Shown piece after piece: positions 14,368 to 16,233 of a stretch of DNA of 16,233 nucleotides. Location: assembly GCA_019310195.1 (NCBI GenBank), contig JAFDET010000089.1, forward strand, positions 1-16,233, given 5' to 3'. A program made the translations under genes and the position numbers. The notes below the pieces were generated by a model. That model was not told the origin of the DNA, did no database searches, and saw nothing but the letters and a program-made list of their open reading frames with translations. The number at the start of each line of letters is the position of its first letter. The stretch's first letter is position 1. The DNA comes from Deltaproteobacteria bacterium (GTDB lineage Bacteria; Myxococcota_A; UBA9160; JAFDET01).

Positions 14368-15300
14368 ATGCACGACTACCCCATCGACCCACGCGACGAG
14401 GGGCGCCATGCGCCCGAGGACGACCGCTTCTGGAACGAGTCCTACTACTTCGACTTCCATCGCGACGACGGCAGCCTCGGCGGCTACGTTCGCATCGGCT
14501 TCTACCCCGCGCTCGGCGTGACGTGGTACTGGGCCTGCGTCGTGGGACCGGGGCGCCCGCTGGTGAGCCTCGTGGAGCACGGGGCGCCGATCCCCGCGGC
14601 GCCGTCGCTGGACCTCGAGCACGGTACGCTGCGGGCGACGCACGTCTGCGAGGCGCCGAACCAGCGCTTTCGCGTGGGCCTCGCGGCGGAAGCACGCGTC
14701 CACGACGACCCCGCCGACGTCTATCGGGGGGCCGACGGCCGCGCCGTGCCGCTGGAGATCGACCTCGTGTGGCAGACTGACGGCCCCGGCGGCTACCGCT
14801 TCCGCGAACTCACCCGCTACGAGATACCGTGTCGCGTGAGCGGCCGCCTCCGGGTCGGGGACGAGGTGTTCGATTTCGCGGGCCACGGGCAGCGCGACCA
14901 CTCCTGGGGCTCGCGCGACTGGTGGACGACCCGCTGGTGCTGGAACGCGGGTCGGCTCGACGACGGCACGCGCTTCCACTCGGTGGCGCCGCGCACGCTG
15001 GACGGCCAGGACATGCCCTGGGCGGCCGGCTACGTGCAGCCGCCCGGCGGCGGCCCGCTGGCGCCGATCGATCACTCGCTGGCGCGCGAGGAGCTGGGAG
15101 CCGAGGGCCTGCCGACATCCGGACGCATCGAGGTGGGGGCGCTGCAGCTGGACGTCTCGCCGCGCTGCTTCGCCCCGGTGCTGCTGGTCGACCCGGACGG
15201 CCGGGTGGCGCGCTTCCCACGCTGCCTGGCCCGCTACCGTGCCGAAGACGGCCGCGAGGGCGTCGGCTGGATCGAGTGGAACCAGCCACCCCCGGCCTGA
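14368..15300 (+). CDS. DUF7064/CrtC-like lipocalin-fold protein
   Basis: 310 aa from ATG 14368. The frame is open 90 bp upstream, but that part lies in the tRNA-like spacer and is not protein-like. The sequence has the pattern of the DUF7064 family: an N-terminal acidic-aromatic lead (PEDDRFWNESYYFDFH, 16-31), long beta-rich segments (GYVRIGFYPALGVTWYWACV, 39-58; GYRFRELTRYEIPCRVSGRLRVG, from residue 142) and the diagnostic GHGQRDHSWGSRDWW (172-186), comparable to the 'HSWG.RDW' motif of CrtC/AttH lipocalin-like hydratases. CrtC proteins hydrate carotenoids. For DUF7064 proteins the substrate is unknown, and a hydrophobic ligand such as a polyketide, terpenoid or steroid is an inference. No signal peptide is seen. 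The gene is bracketed by 21-bp direct repeats and followed immediately by an ATPase remnant in the opposite direction. Confidence 0.83.
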   Translation: MHDYPIDPRDEGRHAPEDDRFWNESYYFDFHRDDGSLGGYVRIGFYPALGVTWYWACVVGPGRPLVSLVEHGAPIPAAPSLDLEHGTLRATHVCEAPNQRFRVGLAAEARVHDDPADVYRGADGRAVPLEIDLVWQTDGPGGYRFRELTRYEIPCRVSGRLRVGDEVFDFAGHGQRDHSWGSRDWWTTRWCWNAGRLDDGTRFHSVAPRTLDGQDMPWAAGYVQPPGGGPLAPIDHSLAREELGAEGLPTSGRIEVGALQLDVSPRCFAPVLLVDPDGRVARFPRCLARYRAEDGREGVGWIEWNQPPPA

Positions 15301-15440
15301 CCCCGAGCGCTCGATCCGCAGAGCGCAACGTGCAGCCCGCGATTCTCGACGAGCCAGCGCACCTCATCGAGCCAGCCGGGAACCTTCCGGATCTCGTCGA
15401 GGACGACCGAGCCACCGCGCCTCAGCCATCTCGGGAACTC
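15301..15440 (-). pseudogene. Remnant of an AAA_14/DUF4143-type ATPase
   Basis: On the minus strand an open stretch encodes PEFPRWLRRGGSVVLDEI, then RKVPGWLDEVRWLVENRG and LHVALCGSSARGQAG. VVLDEI is Walker B; DEIxKVP..LDEV..LVE..G and the sensor-like CGSSAR are the wording of the AAA_14 half of the common 'ATP-binding protein, DUF4143' family. The Walker A half, which should lie upstream (higher coordinates), and the DUF4143 half are both absent. The homology stops about where the lipocalin gene ends (15300). This is a decayed internal fragment of roughly 45 residues with no likely product. Such ATPases are often in mobile or toxin-antitoxin-like islands, so it supports past rearrangement here. 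Confidence 0.7.
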
Positions 15441-15519
15441 GGGCGCCGGCCGAGGGCCCGAAATGTGGATCCAGGGCGATACGGGGGCCACAAATCCCTC
15501 GGAAACCAACGGAAGCTGG

Positions 15520-15580
15520 CGGGGCGGACGGGACTCGAAAGGCCAAGCTCCGGCCGTAAGCCACCGGAAACGCAGGGATC
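15520..15580. repeat. Dispersed repeat copy B, including right copy of the 21-bp direct repeat
   Basis: Bases 15520-15540 are identical to 14191-14211. The whole 61-bp unit aligns with copy A (10977-11036), including TCCGGCCGTAAGCC (15549-15562) and GGAAACGCAGG (15566-15576). On the minus strand the end reads CCGCCCCGCCA, an acceptor 3' strand with discriminator and CCA, but the T-stem is broken. A weaker related piece, AAATCCCTCGGAAACCAA, lies at 15493-15510. The rest of the 361-bp gene-free stretch 15301-15661 holds the ATPase remnant and the palindrome at 15638. Confidence 0.65.
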
Positions 15581-15637
15581 CGGACCCCTGAGACCTGGTT
15601 CCCGAGCGGATCCATGTCTACCGAGCGCGCCAGCTGG

Positions 15638-15655
15638 TAGCCAATTGGCTATCTT
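15638..15655 (+). promoter_or_regulatory. 14-bp perfect palindrome overlapping the -10 of the HTH-nucleotidyltransferase gene
   Basis: TAGCCAATTGGCTA (15638-15651) is a perfect uninterrupted palindrome. The putative -10 TATCTT (15650-15655) overlaps its right end by two bases and lies 6 nt from ATG 15662. A symmetric site of this size over a promoter is what a dimeric XRE-type repressor would bind, so autoregulation by the downstream HTH protein is likely by analogy to HipB/HigA-type operators. Confidence 0.6.
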
Positions 15656-15661
15656 GCCGGA

Positions 15662-16233
15662 ATGCCGATTTCTTGTGTCGTCCGGGAGGCACGACGCCGC
15701 GCTGGTCTCACCCAGGCGCAACTGGCGGAGCGGGCGGGTGTCCCCAAGTCCACGGTGGGTCGGATCGAATCCGGAGCGCGCGTGCCCTCGACCAAGATGG
15801 TCGAGCGCCTCGTTCGAGCAGCGGGGCTGGAGGTTTCGGTCTCGCTCTCGGAGCCCGACGCGGGCACGGACTCGATGTTCGAGCGGACGTTGCGTCGAAG
15901 CCCGGCGGAGCGGCTCGCGGATGCGACTCGCGTGGCGCGCTTCGTCTTGCGCGGGCGCCGCGAGGTAGCGGCGGCGGCTGATCGCGACTTCGACCCGGAG
16001 GCGATGCTCTCCGCGCTAGCGAATCGAGGCGTTCGGTTCGTGCTGATCGGCGGCATGGCTGCCGTTCTGCACGGTGACGTCGGCGTAACCGTCGACATTG
16101 ACGTTGTCCCGGAACGCTCGGATGAGAATCTGGAGCGTCTCGCGAGAGCACTTCGGGATCTCGGTGCTCGCATCCGAACCGAGGGCGAGCCGGAGGGTCT
16201 GCAATTCGACTGTTCGGCGGAGTTCTTCAAGAA
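15662..16233 (+). CDS. XRE-family HTH fused to a nucleotidyltransferase domain (3' end outside window)
   Basis: 190 codons from ATG 15662 with no stop before the window edge. Residues 5-60 are an XRE helix-turn-helix (VREARRRAGLTQAQLAERAG, then VPKSTVGRIESGARVPS). A linker follows with PAERLADATRVARFVLRGR (81-99). From about 110 a nucleotidyltransferase domain begins: FVLIGGMAAVLHGDVGVTVDIDVV, with G130-G131, His137-Gly138 and the metal-binding pair Asp145-x-Asp147. The GG...HG...TxDIDVV form is that of DUF6036/AbiEii/MNT-type enzymes, some of which are toxins or antitoxins that modify tRNA or protein with nucleotides. Here repressor and enzyme would be one polypeptide. Codons are less GC-biased than in neighbours (ATT TCT TGT near the start), a hint of acquisition. 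A perfect palindrome upstream suggests self-repression. The C-terminus and any partner gene are unseen. Confidence 0.88.
   Translation, partial: MPISCVVREARRRAGLTQAQLAERAGVPKSTVGRIESGARVPSTKMVERLVRAAGLEVSVSLSEPDAGTDSMFERTLRRSPAERLADATRVARFVLRGRREVAAAADRDFDPEAMLSALANRGVRFVLIGGMAAVLHGDVGVTVDIDVVPERSDENLERLARALRDLGARIRTEGEPEGLQFDCSAEFFK

Noticed and set aside
13219..15075. 618-codon minus-strand frame spanning the serine hydrolase, spacer and lipocalin
   Set aside because: It runs antisense through two well-supported genes and the tRNA-like spacer; no motif supports it.
1..16233. CRISPR array, insertion sequence, prophage or integrase gene
   Set aside because: No regularly spaced repeats, transposase or recombinase motifs were seen in any frame; only the repeat and ATPase remnants hint at past mobility.

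Overview
This is a GC-rich, densely coded chromosomal fragment. Third positions are strongly G/C, there are GTG starts and 4-base start/stop overlaps, and several genes belong to families common in uncultured soil and marine Deltaproteobacteria-type lineages (DUF3604 lipoprotein, NylB-like serine hydrolase, DUF7064-like lipocalin, DUF6632-like membrane protein). A Myxococcota- or Binatota-like bacterium is a reasonable guess. No rRNA or other phylogenetic marker confirms it. Two lipoproteins and an MsbA-type exporter fit a diderm cell.

Layout, left to right. (1) 3-170: the SPASM-type tail of a radical SAM protein. (2) 250-3212, plus strand: a DUF3604 lipoprotein and a membrane-anchored metallo-beta-lactamase-fold hydrolase, translationally coupled by a GTGA overlap. 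(3) 7646-3234, minus strand: a tight four-gene operon, in order GT2 glycosyltransferase, cysteine-rich beta-propeller lipoprotein, DapB-like NAD(P)-dependent dehydrogenase and SDR oxidoreductase. (4) 7737-9983, plus: an MsbA-like ABC exporter, divergent from the operon, then a small four-helix membrane protein whose ribosome-binding site lies in a hairpin. (5) 10026-10913: an orphan TAXI-type solute-binding protein. (6) 11143-13051: a DUF169 gene split by an apparent +1 frameshift in a G5 run, abutting a PatB/MalY-type PLP lyase. (7) 13108-14169: a NylB/class C beta-lactamase-like serine hydrolase. (8) 14170-16233: an accessory-looking end. It holds a DUF7064-like lipocalin gene bracketed by 21-bp tRNA-3'-end-like direct repeats, a remnant of an AAA_14-type ATPase, and the start of an XRE-HTH/nucleotidyltransferase fusion preceded by a perfect 14-bp palindrome.

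Most of the window is ordinary metabolism and envelope biology. The strongest candidates for something less described are the palindrome-controlled HTH-nucleotidyltransferase fusion at the right edge, which is cut by the window end, and the tRNA-like dispersed repeats (10977, 14191, 15520) associated with gene fragments. A second theme is regulatory. Three genes (13108, 14368, 15662) have a TANNNT or near-TANNNT hexamer exactly 6 nt before ATG and no Shine-Dalgarno, which suggests leaderless transcripts. Two promoters (7667-7683, 13091-13107) place the -10 hexamer inside a perfect 7-3-7 inverted repeat. All functional calls come from motifs read by eye; no database search was run.
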